Part shown: positions 18,186 through 25,911 of the stretch, in pieces
Numbering within the stretch: the first letter of the stretch is position 1
How the letters are laid out: each line of letters opens with the position of its first letter
Assembly (NCBI GenBank): GCA_900541935.1
Contig: UQLZ01000019.1
Location: forward strand, 1-34,713
Origin: an uncultured Prevotellaceae bacterium
Lineage (GTDB): Bacteria > Bacteroidota > Bacteroidia > Bacteroidales > Muribaculaceae
Direction of reading: 5' to 3'
DNA length: 34,713 bases
The notes under the pieces: generated by a model
Told to the model about the DNA's origin: nothing
Databases searched by the model: none
What the model saw: only the letters and a program-made list of their open reading frames with translations
Position numbers and translations under genes: made by a program

Positions 18186-19766
18186 ATGACTAAGGTTAAT
18201 AAAAAATCCGGCTACGATGCCTTTTGGGATAAGATGAGTGGCTTTTATGCCTCTAAATCGGCGATAATTGACAGATGCGTTGTCGTTATCATGTTTTTGG
18301 TTTTGTTTGGCACGCGTCTTTACGATATATCTATCAAGAATCAAGTGCATTCTGATGAGGTCTTTTCCTTGATGATTTCAACGGGGAACAAGTATTACAA
18401 TTCTTCATTACCTGATGCTGTCTATACCGGAAGCGAGTTAAAGGAAATTTTGTCTTCAGACGACAAAGGCGGTTTTGCTGGGGCAGTGTCAGATATTGCC
18501 CAGTTGTGGAAAAACAATGGAGATGCACCGCATGCGAGCCTATACTATATGGTTTTAAGGCTTGCTTTGATAGGTTATGACAGTTTTGACGCTAACGAAC
18601 TGGCTTGGCGAGGTGGCCTGCTTAACTTGCTTTTCTTTGCTTTGTCTTTCTTTATAATGTACAGGCTGTTGAGAAAGATTTTTGGCAACAATTCGTTGCT
18701 TGTGTTTGCCGGTCTTGCTCTGGCGTTCGGCAACTGGCTTGCCGTAAAGAATACCCTGCTTGTTCGAGAATACCAGATGGCAGAAACGGCGATACTTGCA
18801 TTTACATATATCGGCATTTCACTGATAATTGCCTTGCGAAATAGGGAAGAGATTAACTTGAAAAAGTATTTTGTAGCAATAGCCCTTTCGGTAGCGTTGG
18901 TTATGTCGCTTGGATATTTCAATGCTGTATTTGTAGGGTTTTTCGGGGTTTCTATTCTTTTTGCGGCATATAAGTATAGGCAGAAAAAACTGATATTTTG
19001 GTTACTATTGTCCGCGGTGGCAGGTATTGCTGTGGCGTATATAATGTACCCAGGGTTTTTCAATTTCCTTCTCCATGATTCCGTGCATAAGGAAAAGGCT
19101 TTTTCAAGTGTCAGAAATATCTATGGTAACGTTGTCTATAGGGATCTGGTAATGCAGTTCTTTACCCTCCCGGGAGTTATCCTTGCAGGTATAGCATTAT
19201 TGGCAGCCTTGATGTGGGGAGATAGAAAGCAACTGCTCAAGAGTGGTAATTTTGCGTGGATTTCGGTGCTTGTGGTGGTTGCAATGTTTGTAATCCAGTA
19301 TGCTTCGGTGCTCAAAATGCCAAGATATTATTTTCCTATAATACCTTTGCTCGTTTTGGTGGTTTTGCATGTTTTCAAGTGCTTGCCAAAGTCGATGAAA
19401 GGTTATTTTGAGTTGCTTTTTATCTTGTATTTTCCTGTTTTGAATGTTCTTTTTCCAACGCGAGTGAACTATCGCTGGAAGAATTTGCATAGCGGTTTGA
19501 CCCAGGATGCCATTATCCATAAACTAAACCCGAATGAGGTTGCGCAGATTATGCCGTGTATGGAGGATTCTGTCAAATATACTATATCATCACAGGATTA
19601 TGTAGATATCAGCCGCAGCAAAGAGACTTTTGTTGTAACCAAATTGGCTATAGGTATCAGCAATGATTCTATTCAGTCCATGAAGCGATTGCTTTGGGGA
19701 AGGCATATTTTCCTTTATAAGTTTAATTTCATACCGGAGGAGGAAAGAAATAATGAAGGCAAGTAG
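18186..19766 (+). CDS. Polytopic membrane protein, probable GT-C-fold glycosyltransferase
   Basis: A 526-aa inner-membrane protein with roughly ten hydrophobic helices (first at about 31-47, last near 395-425) and a C-terminal soluble tail of about 90 residues. The first external loop has an Asp-Glu pair in HSDEVFS (57-58). It is followed by PHASLYYMVLRL (115-126) and REYQMAE (194-200). This order of DE, hPPLYY-like and R-x-Y-like motifs is characteristic of GT-C glycosyltransferases that use polyprenyl-phosphate sugars (PMT/ArnT type). The acceptor and sugar are unknown, and a clear family name cannot be given. It starts 2 nt after sprA and overlaps the next gene by 14 nt, so it belongs to the ruvA-sprA operon. 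Some T9SS clients are attached to glycolipid, which makes a role in that pathway conceivable but unproven. Confidence 0.72.
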   Translation: MTKVNKKSGYDAFWDKMSGFYASKSAIIDRCVVVIMFLVLFGTRLYDISIKNQVHSDEVFSLMISTGNKYYNSSLPDAVYTGSELKEILSSDDKGGFAGAVSDIAQLWKNNGDAPHASLYYMVLRLALIGYDSFDANELAWRGGLLNLLFFALSFFIMYRLLRKIFGNNSLLVFAGLALAFGNWLAVKNTLLVREYQMAETAILAFTYIGISLIIALRNREEINLKKYFVAIALSVALVMSLGYFNAVFVGFFGVSILFAAYKYRQKKLIFWLLLSAVAGIAVAYIMYPGFFNFLLHDSVHKEKAFSSVRNIYGNVVYRDLVMQFFTLPGVILAGIALLAALMWGDRKQLLKSGNFAWISVLVVVAMFVIQYASVLKMPRYYFPIIPLLVLVVLHVFKCLPKSMKGYFELLFILYFPVLNVLFPTRVNYRWKNLHSGLTQDAIIHKLNPNEVAQIMPCMEDSVKYTISSQDYVDISRSKETFVVTKLAIGISNDSIQSMKRLLWGRHIFLYKFNFIPEEERNNEGK

Positions 19767-20352
19767 ATTTGTTTTATACTGCACAATGGCGTTTTTGGCT
19801 ATAGTTTCGTGTAATAAGCCAGACAAAAATGCTTTTGCAATAGATGGCGAACTGGTGAATGGCAGAACAGCAAGTAAAGCATATCTTTATTCTTTTTATG
19901 AGGAGTATGATAAGATAAAGATGCTTGACAGTGTTAATGTATCTGCTGGCAGGTTCCATTTTTCAGGAATTTGTGAAGCGCCCAGAGAGGCGTTCATAAA
20001 GTTTGATGACGGCTTTTCGTTCTCGTTTATTCTCTCACCAGACACGTTGCATGCGCAAGTAGGGCAGAATGGTTATTGCGTTACGGGGTCGCCCCAAAAC
20101 GAGCGTTTGTCGAAGTTGGTAATGAAGCAGATGAATACTATAAACGAAAAGGTGGCATTACAGGCTGAGTACAACAGATTGCGGGCAGATTCTGTGTTGA
20201 CAAAGACTCTTGAAGATTCAATCATTGGCAGGTATAGAGGCGTTTCTGCTGAGTTTAGAAAAGAAATTAAGGTTGCAATGGCAGATACTGCAAATCCGTT
20301 GCTTGCAAGCCAGGCACGCCGACTTTTCAGCCGTTACCTTCCGAAAGAATAA
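19753..20352 (+). CDS. DUF4369-type lipoprotein
   Basis: A 199-aa lipoprotein with a signal sequence and lipobox AIVSC (Cys20). The mature N-terminal part (FAIDGELVNGRTASKAYLYS, then LDSVNVSAGRFHFSG and EAFIKFDDG) matches the DUF4369 domain, which is usually fused to a TlpA-like thioredoxin domain in Bacteroidota. Here no CxxC thioredoxin part follows; instead there is a helical, charged tail (about 115-199). It overlaps the preceding membrane-protein gene by 14 nt and is the last gene before a strong terminator. It is probably anchored in the periplasm or outer membrane; function is unknown. A truncated relative of the TlpA type is an alternative reading. Confidence 0.8.
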   Translation: MKASRFVLYCTMAFLAIVSCNKPDKNAFAIDGELVNGRTASKAYLYSFYEEYDKIKMLDSVNVSAGRFHFSGICEAPREAFIKFDDGFSFSFILSPDTLHAQVGQNGYCVTGSPQNERLSKLVMKQMNTINEKVALQAEYNRLRADSVLTKTLEDSIIGRYRGVSAEFRKEIKVAMADTANPLLASQARRLFSRYLPKE

Positions 20353-20372
20353 ATAATAGTATTGTAGAAAAT

Positions 20373-20409
20373 AAAACCAGCGATATTATAAATTAATATC
20401 GCTGGTTTT
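20373..20409. terminator. Bidirectional terminator between the sprA operon and the C10 protease
   Basis: A 16-bp perfect stem (20373-20388 with 20394-20409) and a 5-nt loop, with A residues on one side and T residues on the other. It lies between two convergent genes and can end both transcripts. Confidence 0.9.
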
Positions 20410-20429
20410 ATTTGGTAGGGTATTACTTA

Positions 20430-23234
20430 TTATTTCTTCACAAATTTATATGCTTTGCCGTTTATGTTAACAAAGTAGATTCCTGATTGCAGGTTTTCAA
20501 CGTTTATCGCTTCATTCTCTGCAGTTGCAGTCGCTGAGATAACTTTTATACCGTCGGCAGTGAAAATATCCAAATTGTCACCTACTGTAAGCCCGTTTAT
20601 GTTAAGGGTTTCAGTAGCCGGGTTAGGGTAAAGTTTCAATGAAGGAGCAGCCATGTCGCTGGTGCCGCCGTTGCCAACAGTTACCGTCATAACAGCCTGG
20701 TCGCTTGACATGTCAAGAACCATAATCTTATTTTCAAATGCACGGAAATAAACCTCGTAAACGCCGTCTGTAGGGAATTGAACGTCAAATGTAGCGGTAG
20801 CCTTTCCGTTAACGTCAATTGTTACAGGATTGCTCTCTGCTTCAAAGGTGATTCCTTTAGATTTTTCGTAGATATATGCAATAACTGTTCCCGAAACCTG
20901 GAATGAACCTTGGTTCATTATTTCAGCCTTTATTTTGCTCGGCTGGTTCGGTTCGATAGATGCTGCCATCTTTGCACTTACTGGAGAGAGAACGAGTTTC
21001 GGCATCTCATGCACAGAAGGGTAAATGTATTCGGTTCTCTCTTCAATGAACGGATTCAGTGTATCTCGTTCACCATCAGGGGTCAGTTGACGCACTTTGA
21101 AAACATATCCGCCCTCAAGAGGATAATAGTTGTATGGCTGGTTAAGATCGATTGTTGCAGATATGTCTCCTTGACCTTGGAATGGCTGAATGTCGCGGAT
21201 TGTTGACAATAGGATTTCCTTGCCTCCGTCAACAGGGCAGGCATATACATTTACGCTTACTTTGCCGTCAGTTTTGTTTGCAAGAGATACAGATGAATAC
21301 ATTGAAATATTGTTATTCTGGTATTCTGTTATTTTTCTTAGCCTTGCTGTCTGTACTGAAGATAGGATAGGATAGCCAACTTGTGGCTTTATATCAATAA
21401 AGATGTCCTTTTCCATTTTAACCTTGTCATCTGCCGGAACGACTTTATATTTTCCACCGGGTATGCGGAACCCGTTGTCCGGGTTTGTCGGGCATATGGG
21501 ACCGATTATTGCTGTGTCTGTTATATCAGTGTAAGAACTTCCAAAATTGATATTTTTCTTGCATTCGTAAACTTTGCCGTTGTCAACACTGACAAAGTTG
21601 ATACGAAAACTAATATTATGATTGTTGCTTGGGTCATGAATAGCACCTGATTTCTGAATTGCCGAAACTTCAAGCCACATATCTGTTTTGCCAATAAGGT
21701 CAGATACAGGTTTAACTCCTAAGAGGAAAGTCTCTGGCACTCTTTTATTTGGTTCAGTCCATGTGAATTTTCCGTTCTTAACAACGCATGAGCGGATGCC
21801 GTTTTCATTCATCGGCATCAATTTCCAGTTCTCTTCTTTGCTGGTTTTGTAAACCAGTCTCATTTCATAATTGCCGTCCACTGGGTCGCCTTCGTATGAA
21901 ACCTTGTCGTATGTGCCTGGGTTGTAGTATCCTGGATAGCAAGCATAGAGAGGTGCTGGCAGATTGTCTTCCGCCGGTTTGTATTTTATTTCTCCGTCGG
22001 CAACCAATGCAAAGCCTACATAGTATTCGTATGGACCGTAAGTGTTTGCGGTAACGCCATTGACTTCAATATAGCAAGTGTTGACCCCACAGGCTTTTGC
22101 TATAAAACCAACACATTCAGGTCTTACTTGATACGGGGCATCACCTGCCTCACGTGGAGAAATGCCTACTATCATATTGTGCTTTCGATAGTAAGAGTCA
22201 TCTGAATTAGATGGCTTGCAGTATGTTATGTCATAATAACCGTCGGCTTCACCTTCCCATCCCCAGTTGATGTGCACAAAATTTTCAGAATCAATACCGT
22301 CTAAGATGAAAGCATGTGATGAAGATATTGTTGAAGCACCGTATATAATTGGCCTGCCAGCCAGTAATTCTTCTTGGATGCGTTTCATCCAAACATCGGT
22401 AGGCTGCCATTCGCGGTACATTAACTCTGCATTGTAATTGTAGTATTTGTCGAGTGCAACGTATGGAAGAGGTGCACTTGTTGAATATCCGTATTCAGCC
22501 TTGCAGGAAACGCCGCATTCATACATTAGTCGGGCTACCTCTTCTGCCTGTTCGGCTGTGTATTTACCTTCTTCATATCTGTCAAGCATCTTGCTCCAGT
22601 TGTATGTTATTTTTGTAAAGTCAACAGAAATTTCCTTTCCTGAATAACCGTCAACATACTCGATTATATCCAATCCTTTGTTGTCAGATTTCCAATAATT
22701 CAGAACTTGAGCCATTGCAGTTGCGGTGCAACCGGTAACAAGGTGTTCGCCGTTTTTTGTCGGGCAGGCGTTGTTAAATGGTTTGCCTTGTCCCCATTGG
22801 GTTTTGATAAGCGGAGCAACAGGCTTGCAAGTAGGACCGCCCCAGGAGTTTGCACCGGCCGCTTTTGCTTCCTTGATGTAAGTAAGCATTTCACGCATAG
22901 CGTCAGGCATATTGTCAAGCGATAGTTTGCCGTTGTCGCCGTAGCCAATAACCTGCATACCAGATTCGCTGTTCATCATCAGAACGAAGCAGTCAGAGTT
23001 TCTCATTTTTCCGTTGTAACTGAAGAAGTCTGCTGACAGGTCTTTTGCAGACGCTTTTTTCGCCATTTTGTCAGAAACCTTTACTGCTTCGACTGTACCG
23101 TCAGAAGGAGCGTTACCTAATCTCTCCATCAGGAAAAGACGGGCAATCTCTTCGGCAGATTCTCCATTTGACGCAAATAGATTAGGCATAAATCCTATTG
23201 CCGTCAATAAAAAGAGTAAAATAAGTTTTTTCAT
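20430..23234 (-). CDS. Secreted C10 family cysteine protease with T9SS sorting domain
   Basis: A 934-aa protease of the streptopain/interpain family. The signal peptide is at residues 1 to about 21. A pro-region resembling the Spi/C10 inhibitory prodomain follows (about 25-125). The catalytic domain (about 135-355) has its nucleophile Cys169 in HLVTGCTATAMAQ and the catalytic His307 in SSSHAFILDGID, followed by HINWGWEGEADGYY, the family's C-terminal block. A long beta-rich middle (about 365-860) of unknown fold comes next, then a type A T9SS domain at 866-934 (LKLYPNPATETLNI to GIYFVNINGKAYKFVKK). Both key active-site residues are present, so it should be active. It is monocistronic and convergent with the sprA operon. 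It is predicted to cross the outer membrane through SprA. Confidence 0.93.
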   Translation of the reverse strand: MKKLILLFLLTAIGFMPNLFASNGESAEEIARLFLMERLGNAPSDGTVEAVKVSDKMAKKASAKDLSADFFSYNGKMRNSDCFVLMMNSESGMQVIGYGDNGKLSLDNMPDAMREMLTYIKEAKAAGANSWGGPTCKPVAPLIKTQWGQGKPFNNACPTKNGEHLVTGCTATAMAQVLNYWKSDNKGLDIIEYVDGYSGKEISVDFTKITYNWSKMLDRYEEGKYTAEQAEEVARLMYECGVSCKAEYGYSTSAPLPYVALDKYYNYNAELMYREWQPTDVWMKRIQEELLAGRPIIYGASTISSSHAFILDGIDSENFVHINWGWEGEADGYYDITYCKPSNSDDSYYRKHNMIVGISPREAGDAPYQVRPECVGFIAKACGVNTCYIEVNGVTANTYGPYEYYVGFALVADGEIKYKPAEDNLPAPLYACYPGYYNPGTYDKVSYEGDPVDGNYEMRLVYKTSKEENWKLMPMNENGIRSCVVKNGKFTWTEPNKRVPETFLLGVKPVSDLIGKTDMWLEVSAIQKSGAIHDPSNNHNISFRINFVSVDNGKVYECKKNINFGSSYTDITDTAIIGPICPTNPDNGFRIPGGKYKVVPADDKVKMEKDIFIDIKPQVGYPILSSVQTARLRKITEYQNNNISMYSSVSLANKTDGKVSVNVYACPVDGGKEILLSTIRDIQPFQGQGDISATIDLNQPYNYYPLEGGYVFKVRQLTPDGERDTLNPFIEERTEYIYPSVHEMPKLVLSPVSAKMAASIEPNQPSKIKAEIMNQGSFQVSGTVIAYIYEKSKGITFEAESNPVTIDVNGKATATFDVQFPTDGVYEVYFRAFENKIMVLDMSSDQAVMTVTVGNGGTSDMAAPSLKLYPNPATETLNINGLTVGDNLDIFTADGIKVISATATAENEAINVENLQSGIYFVNINGKAYKFVKK

Positions 23235-23284
23235 TGTGATAATATTGAATGTTTAATATAAATTTTAGTCATAATCGGTATGTA

Positions 23285-23292
23285 CAAAAGTA
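23285..23292 (-). promoter_or_regulatory. -7 box of the C10 protease gene
   Basis: TACTTTTG on the minus strand (23292-23285) is a perfect -7 match, about 50 nt upstream of the start codon. The -33 position is weak. Confidence 0.5.
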
Positions 23293-23366
23293 CTTTATTT
23301 CATTTTATTTGCAGTCACGGTTTTTCGTGATAAAGTGTAAAAATTTTGGTGTTTTTCGCGTATAAT

Positions 23367-23406
23367 AAAAAAATGTAGTGCTAATATTTTCATTAGCACT
23401 ACATTT
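23367..23406 (-). terminator. Terminator of prmA
   Basis: A 15-bp perfect stem (23371-23385 with 23392-23406), a 6-nt loop, and a T run on the minus strand, just downstream of the prmA stop. Confidence 0.88.
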
Positions 23407-23423
23407 CCTGATATTTTCCTATT

Positions 23424-24269
23424 TTACTCTTTAATGAGATGAATATTCGCCCAGTTTTTTTGGTCGATAACTGAAACTTTCTTTAATCCATATTTATTAG
23501 CCGCTTCAACAAGCATATCAACGTCTTCAAGGTAGAAACCGCTAAGGAACATAGAACCGCCACTTTTAAGTGCTGCGGCGTATTTGTCAATGTCGCCGAG
23601 GATAATGTTTCTGTTGATATTTGCAAAGACGAAGTCAAAAGCCTCCTTTTCACTAACAGTCTCTGCACCGCCAAGGCGGATTTCAATTTCCGAGTGATTG
23701 TTTAGTTTAACGTTGTCAATGGCGTTATCGTATGCCGGAGGGTCTATTTCAACGCCAATAACTTTGCTTGCACCTCTCATTGCTGCAAGAATTGCCAGTA
23801 TGCCTGTTCCTGTTCCCATATCAAGGACGCTTACACCTTGCATATCTGTATTAAGAATGCGTTTAAGCATAAGTCCAGTTGTTTCGTGGTGTCCGGTGCC
23901 AAAAGCCATTCGAGGGTCTATTAGGATATTGTATTCAAGTTTTGGCACTCCTTTATGGAAAGAACTATGGATAATGCATCTGTCTTCGTATGTTATCGGT
24001 TGGAAATAGTTCTTTTCCCAAACGCTGTTCCAGTCTTGCCCGGGAACCAACTCAATAGAGTGGGAGATTTTAGCAGAAAAAGGGTATGATGCAATAACGC
24101 TGTTGATATTATCTTCGTTGAAAAGTTCTTTTTTGATAAAAGCCGTTAGCCCGTTTTCGTCAGGTACAAAACTTTCGTAACCTTCATCGCAGAGGAGCGA
24201 AGAAAGGATATCGCATTCAAAATCGAGGCAAGGCTCAAAGTCGAATCTAACTTGAATGTAATCGTTCAT
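23424..24269 (-). CDS. prmA: Ribosomal protein L11 methyltransferase
   Basis: PrmA uses S-adenosylmethionine to trimethylate ribosomal protein L11. The 281-aa protein has an N-terminal L11-recognition region (1 to about 75) and a Rossmann methyltransferase domain. The landmarks are DPRMAFGTGHHETT (118-131), the SAM loop LDMGTGTGILAI (149-160), the acidic end of strand 2 in GVEID (172-176), and FANINRNIIL, the family's version of the catalytic-site motif. It sits directly downstream of the tRNA operon terminator and probably starts from a short promoter overlapping that terminator's T tract (TAGTTTTA at 24296-24289, one mismatch). Confidence 0.96.
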   Translation of the reverse strand: MNDYIQVRFDFEPCLDFECDILSSLLCDEGYESFVPDENGLTAFIKKELFNEDNINSVIASYPFSAKISHSIELVPGQDWNSVWEKNYFQPITYEDRCIIHSSFHKGVPKLEYNILIDPRMAFGTGHHETTGLMLKRILNTDMQGVSVLDMGTGTGILAILAAMRGASKVIGVEIDPPAYDNAIDNVKLNNHSEIEIRLGGAETVSEKEAFDFVFANINRNIILGDIDKYAAALKSGGSMFLSGFYLEDVDMLVEAANKYGLKKVSVIDQKNWANIHLIKE

Positions 24270-24294
24270 AATAGAAAGGTTGGGGGTATAAAAC

Positions 24295-24324
24295 TAAAAA
24301 AGATGAAACCATCTGATTTCATCT
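24295..24324 (-). terminator. Terminator of the tRNA-Gly/Leu/Glu operon
   Basis: AGATGAAA (24324-24317 on the minus strand) pairs with TTTCATCT (24308-24301) and is followed by six T residues, immediately after tRNA-Glu. Confidence 0.8.
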
Positions 24325-24327
24325 GAG

Positions 24328-24399
24328 TAGCGCCTACGGGAATCGAACCCGTGTTTCAGCCGTGAGAGGGCCGCGTCCTAACCGCTAGACGAAAGCGCC
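24328..24399 (-). tRNA. tRNA-Glu (anticodon CTC)
   Basis: The acceptor GGCGCTT pairs with AGGCGCT (with two G-U pairs). The D arm TCGTCTAGCGGTTAGGA is typical of Glu tRNAs, the anticodon loop CTCTCAC gives CTC, and the T arm is ACGGGTTCGATTCCCGT. No CCA is encoded. Confidence 0.92.
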
Positions 24400-24407
24400 C
24401 TTTTGAG

Positions 24408-24491
24408 TGTCCGGGATGAGACTCGAACTCACACGAGCCAATGCCCACTACCCCCTCAAAGTAGCGCGTCTACCAATTCCGCCACCCGGAC
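24408..24491 (-). tRNA. tRNA-Leu (anticodon GAG)
   Basis: An 84-nt type II tRNA with a long variable arm. The acceptor GTCCGGG (24491-24485) pairs with CCCGGAC (24415-24409), and the anticodon loop TTGAGGG gives GAG. No CCA is encoded. Confidence 0.95.
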
Positions 24492-24506
24492 TTCCATGAT
24501 GTTTAG

Positions 24507-24579
24507 AGCGAAAAACGGGACTCGAACCCGCGACCCCAACCTTGGCAAGGTTGTGCTCTACCAACTGAGCTATTTTCGC
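24507..24579 (-). tRNA. tRNA-Gly (anticodon GCC)
   Basis: The acceptor GCGAAAA (24579-24573) pairs with the 3' strand at 24514-24508, partly through wobble pairs. The D arm is AGCTCAGTTGGTAGAGC, the anticodon loop TTGCCAA gives GCC, and the discriminator is T. It is the first gene of the three-tRNA operon. Confidence 0.95.
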
Positions 24580-24668
24580 AAATTTGCCGTTACCGGCAGT
24601 ACTAACTTTTTCAATATCCTAAGCAATCGGTCTTCGTTAGAAGTGTTGTTGTTTCCCGTTTGCGAGTG

Positions 24669-24700
24669 CAAAGATAGAGAGAGTTTTTGATTCCACCAAA
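24669..24700 (-). promoter_or_regulatory. Promoter of the tRNA-Gly/Leu/Glu operon
   Basis: On the minus strand TTTG (24700-24697), a 20-nt spacer, then TATCTTTG (24676-24669), a full consensus match. The leader before tRNA-Gly is about 80 nt and includes a short GCCG/CGGC hairpin. Confidence 0.85.
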
Positions 24701-24728
24701 TATTTTCGAAACTTTTTTTGAAGAATTT

Positions 24729-24747
24729 TTCACTTTTTTGAAGTGAA
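24729..24747 (-). terminator. Possible weak hairpin after folE
   Basis: TTCACTT (24729-24735) and AAGTGAA (24741-24747) can pair with a 5-nt loop just downstream of the folE stop. There is no proper T run on the minus strand, so termination here is doubtful. Confidence 0.3.
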
Positions 24748-24750
24748 TTG

Positions 24751-25350
24751 TTATAAACTCCTATGGTGTAATAAGTTAAAAAATTCGTTTCTGTAAGAAA
24801 TATTTTCAAATATTCCAGTATATTCGATAGTATCAGTTGAAGCCAATTCCTTTTCAACGCCTCTCATCTTCATGCAAAGGTGCTCCGCCTGGCATACAAC
24901 TATCACGCCTTCTGTCTGGAGGGCAGAGTGGAGGGATTCGCATATTTCTTTAGTAAGGCGTTCCTGCACTTGCAGTCTGCGGGCAAAAACCTCAACAAGA
25001 CGAGCAACCTTGCTAAGTCCAATCATACCGTCTTTAGGAATGTATCCAATAGATATTTTTCCTATGAAAGGGAGAATATGGTGTTCGCAGAGAGAATAAA
25101 ATTCAATGTCTCTAACAATAATCATTTTTGAGCCTGAATATTCAAAGATTGCTGATTTTAGCACCTTTTCAGGGTCTTTGCGGTATCCTGATGTCAGGTA
25201 TGCAAGAGCCTTAGCAGCTCTCATCGGTGTTTTTTTCAAGCCTTCACGTTCAGGGTCTTCACCTATAAGTCTGATTATTTCTTTGTAATGGTCCGCAATT
25301 TTTTCAATCGTGGACAATTCCAAACCATCCAATTTATCCTTTTCAATCAT
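24751..25350 (-). CDS. folE: GTP cyclohydrolase I
   Basis: FolE converts GTP to 7,8-dihydroneopterin triphosphate, the first step of folate synthesis. The 199-aa protein keeps the zinc ligands and active-site residues: Cys88, His90 and His91 in FYSLCEHHILPF, and Cys159 in QAEHLCMKMRGV. The motifs IGLSKVARLVEVFARRLQVQERL (in part, from 110) and the N-terminal EREGLKKTP block are typical. The start codon overlaps the stop of the SPOR-protein gene by one base (TAATG), implying translational coupling. It is the last gene of the DUF1599-DoxX-tpiA-SPOR-folE cluster. Confidence 0.97.
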   Translation of the reverse strand: MIEKDKLDGLELSTIEKIADHYKEIIRLIGEDPEREGLKKTPMRAAKALAYLTSGYRKDPEKVLKSAIFEYSGSKMIIVRDIEFYSLCEHHILPFIGKISIGYIPKDGMIGLSKVARLVEVFARRLQVQERLTKEICESLHSALQTEGVIVVCQAEHLCMKMRGVEKELASTDTIEYTGIFENISYRNEFFNLLHHRSL

Positions 25351-25835
25351 TATTCGATTACATTTATTCGGTCTCTTACCACAATCATTTCGTTGGCAAG
25401 TTTAGGGAATTGTTGCTTTATCTTTGTCATAGCCTCTACAGCGTCTTCTCTTTTTGAGAAGTCGCCGACTTTCAATCTCCAGTAAGGGGCTTTGTAAACA
25501 ATATAGGCTCTCATCTCAGGAAATTCGCCGGATATTTGTGAAGCGATTCTGGAAGTGTTCGACTTTGCAAGGCGAGGGTGGTTGTCGGAATATACCTGAA
25601 TTCTGTAACCTCCTTTTTTCACTACAGATGTGCCTATTTTCGGCTCTTGTCTTTCTTCCAGAGTGTCGGACCATATTTTGTTTTCAAGTCCGTCGGGACG
25701 GTTTATAACTATTCTGCCTTCCGACAGAGACATTATAGTGTCGGCAAGACTGCGCATTTCGCATTCTTGTCCGTATGAGGCTGTTGAAAATAGCATAGCA
25801 ACAGCCGCTATTGGGAGAAGTAAAGCCTTTTTCAT
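25350..25835 (-). CDS. SPOR-domain periplasmic protein
   Basis: A 161-aa exported protein. It has a signal peptide (1-22, ending ASYGQ), a linker, and a C-terminal SPOR domain at about 75-155 (GGYRIQVYSDN, then YIVYKAPYWRLKVGDF and REDAVEAMTKIKQQFP). SPOR domains bind denuded peptidoglycan glycans, usually at division sites. It lies between tpiA and folE, an arrangement I recall from other Bacteroidales, and overlaps folE by one base. A -7 box inside a 12-bp inverted repeat lies just upstream, so it may also be transcribed independently of tpiA. Confidence 0.9.
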   Translation of the reverse strand: MKKALLLPIAAVAMLFSTASYGQECEMRSLADTIMSLSEGRIVINRPDGLENKIWSDTLEERQEPKIGTSVVKKGGYRIQVYSDNHPRLAKSNTSRIASQISGEFPEMRAYIVYKAPYWRLKVGDFSKREDAVEAMTKIKQQFPKLANEMIVVRDRINVIE

Positions 25836-25843
25836 ATAAATAC

Positions 25844-25885
25844 AATAGACTGCAAAGTTAATAAAAAATTTACTTGCAGTCTATT
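25844..25885 (-). repeat. 12-bp inverted repeat enclosing a -7 box upstream of the SPOR gene
   Basis: AATAGACTGCAA (25844-25855) is the exact reverse complement of TTGCAGTCTATT (25874-25885), with an 18-nt spacer. On the minus strand the perfect -7 box TAACTTTG (25860-25853) overlaps the downstream arm. No T run follows, so it is not a standard terminator. It could be an operator or an RNA hairpin at the 5' end of the SPOR-folE message. Confidence 0.6.
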
Positions 25886-25911
25886 ATATTAGTAATTTAG
25901 TTTACTCTAAA

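Noticed and set aside
24403..24690. Plus-strand 95-codon ORF across the tRNA cluster (reads like RDETRTHT and NGTRTRDPNL)
   Set aside because: This is the well-known artefact of translating the antisense of tRNA genes; it runs straight through tRNA-Leu and tRNA-Gly.
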